64,000 bases of DNA from Glycine soja. Its lineage: Eukaryota; Streptophyta; Magnoliopsida; Fabales; Fabaceae. A program made the position numbers and the translations under genes. How positions within the stretch are numbered: the stretch's first letter is position 1; each line of letters begins with the position of its first letter. Below the pieces are notes generated by a model, which worked only from the letters and a program-made list of their open reading frames with translations, was not told the origin of the DNA and searched no databases. The stretch covers positions 8,190,651 to 8,254,650 of the forward strand of contig NC_041021.1 in the NCBI RefSeq assembly GCF_004193775.1. The letters run 5' to 3'. Below, piece by piece: positions 60,598 to 64,000 of this stretch.

Positions 60598-61179
60598 AGA
60601 TATGTGGCTTTGAAAGTTCAGAAGAGTGCTCAGCACTACACTAAGGCAGCCATGGAAGAGATAACAATTTTGCAGCAGATTATGGAGGGAGACCCTAATG
60701 AACACAAGTGTGTGGTGAAGCTTTTCGACCATTTCAAGCATTGTTGTCCCAATGGACAACATGTTTGCATGGTGTTTGAGTACCTTGGGGACAATCTGTT
60801 GACTCTTATTAAGTACTCAGATTATCGGGGGATGCCTATTGCCATGGTTAAAGATATTTGCTTTCATATTCTGGCTGGATTGGATTACTGGCACCCGCAG
60901 CTTTCTATCATACATACTGACTTGAAGCCCGAAAACATCTTGCTCTTGTCGACAATTGATCCGTCTAAGGATCCTAGGAACTCTGGGGCACCACTTATTC
61001 TTCCTAATAGTAAAGATAAGATGGCGATGGAGTCAGCTGGGATGAAAGATACGAGGATGTTGAAGGGGGATTTGGTTAAGAACCATAAGAAAAAGATAAA
61101 TAGAGCAACTAAGCAAGCAACCCATGAATGTGTTGAGAAGGAAGGTTCTGAAGGAGTTGAGGGTAATTGGCAACCATAG
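60598..61179 (+). pseudogene. SRPK-type Ser/Thr kinase exon (captured fragment)
   Basis: After the acceptor ATATGCAG comes a long open exon. It has RYVALKVQKSAQHYT (VAIK-like lysine), CVVKLFDHFKH, HVCMVFEYLGDNLLTLIKY (hinge), and IIHTDLKPENILL (HxDLKPEN catalytic loop). The spacer insert SKDKMAMESAG is typical of SR-protein kinases. It lacks the N-terminal glycine loop and the C-lobe with the DFG and APE motifs. The frame diverges from the expected family sequence near 61165 and stops at 61177. Known SRPKs phosphorylate splicing factors; this fragment cannot be an active kinase. Confidence 0.85.
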
Positions 61180-61485
61180 ACAACTGTATAAGCTTCACTA
61201 TGAGTCAAAATTGTATATGCTTCTTCAAGGAGGAAGTAAGTCTACATCCCTCTTTCTTTTTAGTATTTAGGAATTAGGATATTAAATGTATTATCTAACC
61301 TAATACTACACACGCACACACACACACACATGTATGCATTTTTCCCTATTTTCTTGATGATTTTGTTGAGATGATTGGTTCACCATATCTTCTTTTAAGT
61401 AATGAAATCAGAACCATTAATCTCAAACAGTACTCAAACCTTGCCTTCAAAGCAAAATGAAGAATGAAATTTTGTTTAGAGAACA
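61180..61485. other. Spacer between the SRPK and CK1 fragments
   Basis: Contains a (CA)n run near 61312-61330. No gene is supported. Confidence 0.5.
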
Positions 61486-61530
61486 ATGAAGATGTTTTTG
61501 TTTGAGTTATCCAATATGCCTTTTCCATCA

Positions 61531-63395
<1,865 letters not shown>

Positions 63396-63854
63396 GTATG
63401 ATGATTAACTGGATCTGTCAACCCTAGATCTTGATTTGATACAAGTTAGGTTAGATATTTTGATGCCATGTAGGCTAATAATAAGACAGGCCAGACTTGA
63501 AAGCCAGCTCCACAGTAGTTTGGACATTTGAATGTTAATACTTATTCAAGCATTGTTGCAGGTTTCTTTTACACTAGAAATTTGGAATTAAGTGTTCTAC
63601 TTCTATTTAATACTAAGATTGACCAAATGCTCTCACGTTTTTCTTCACTTTTTAATTCTTAACTCTATTAATCTTTGCTTTCAACAGTAGGCACTTGGCA
63701 TAGCCTGTAAAATTTCCCCACTTTTGTCTCAGATCATACTTCTGCTTTATTAATCCATTGAAAAATGTGTTTGTGTAAACATGGTGCTCTGCAAATCATA
63801 TCCCTCTGAGTTTGTGTCGTACTTCCACTATTGCTCATCACTGCAATTTGAGGA
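63396..63854. other. No recognised feature
   Basis: AT-rich sequence after the last CK1 exon piece; nothing is supported. Confidence 0.4.
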
Positions 63855-63902
63855 CAAGTCATTCATTAACAGGTATTACGGAAAGCCTCATAAGGTTCTG
63901 TG
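63855..63902 (+). pseudogene. Unidentified exon end (fragment X, possible part 4)
   Basis: It reads [13 protein letters not shown] then a TGA stop. From memory this ending follows sequences like part 3 in a plant protein I cannot name. If so, the SRPK and CK1 pieces sit between two parts of one exon. This is weak and based on recall alone. Confidence 0.3.
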
Positions 63903-64000
63903 ATTGGCTCCAAGACAATAATGACAAATTTTCTAGTTTGTTTTGCCCAACACGAGATGTTCTTTATTATGAACTATGTAGTTCATGCTTGTATAGGGTT

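Noticed and set aside
60598..61179. A working SRPK gene
   Set aside because: The glycine loop, DFG, APE and C-lobe are missing and no further exon was found.
63900..64000. CACTA right terminus at the window end
   Set aside because: No TTTTCTAGTAGTG or similar inverted terminus is present here.

Overview
The window is plant nuclear DNA, most likely legume and probably Glycine (soybean or a close relative). The evidence is its AT-rich spacers, GT-AG introns, LTRs carrying TAATCGATTAC motifs, Ogre/Tat-type Ty3/gypsy elements, and a CACTA (En/Spm) transposon with TCTAAGACGG subterminal repeats. The species is inferred from remembered repeat families; no search was run. Only one host gene looks intact. 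Almost everything else is transposon, in nested layers.

Layout. (1) 1-5752: 3' part of a group-2 LEA gene with two WHy domains. Its last intron (872-5746) holds a small LTR element (1036-5041), which is itself split by a solo LTR (1796-2955, TSD CGCAT) and a truncated LTR (4498-4958). (2) 5753-14346: AT-rich spacer with a solo LTR (6903-9328, TSD CATGG), a Stowaway-like MITE (9634-9906), a second probable solo LTR (10283-13105) and microsatellites. (3) From 14347 to at least the window end: a large CACTA element. Its left terminus CACTACTAGAAAA and subterminal repeats are visible; its right terminus is not in the window. It encodes a TNP2-type transposase (22904-44632, degenerate) and a second protein of Transposase_24/Ulp1-like type (44767-47111, degenerate). 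It also appears to carry host gene fragments: a TPR exon, an SRPK-type kinase exon, a casein-kinase-1 pseudogene with introns, and unidentified exons.

(4) Two long Ogre-like retrotransposons sit inside the CACTA. Ogre-1 (23367-41901, minus strand, TSD GAGTG) splits the TNP2 reading frame. It carries LTRs, PBS, ORF1, gag, protease, G-patch, a short intron, RT-RNase H, a second RNase H, integrase, an extra downstream ORF with a plant-transposon-protein domain, a 123-bp tandem array and a PPT. Ogre-2 (48204-60266, plus strand, TSD ATATG) has LTRs, PBS and decayed ORF1 and gag but no RT, RNase H or integrase. It contains a solo LTR (56011-56751, TSD TAGGA) and a striking minisatellite of small palindromes (about 57585-58500).

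The order of events can be read from the nesting: CACTA first, with gene fragments acquired before or during its life; then Ogre-1 and Ogre-2; then a Copia-like solo LTR inside Ogre-2. The LTR pairs of both Ogres differ by only about 1-1.5 percent by eye, so both insertions are recent, yet both coding regions are broken.
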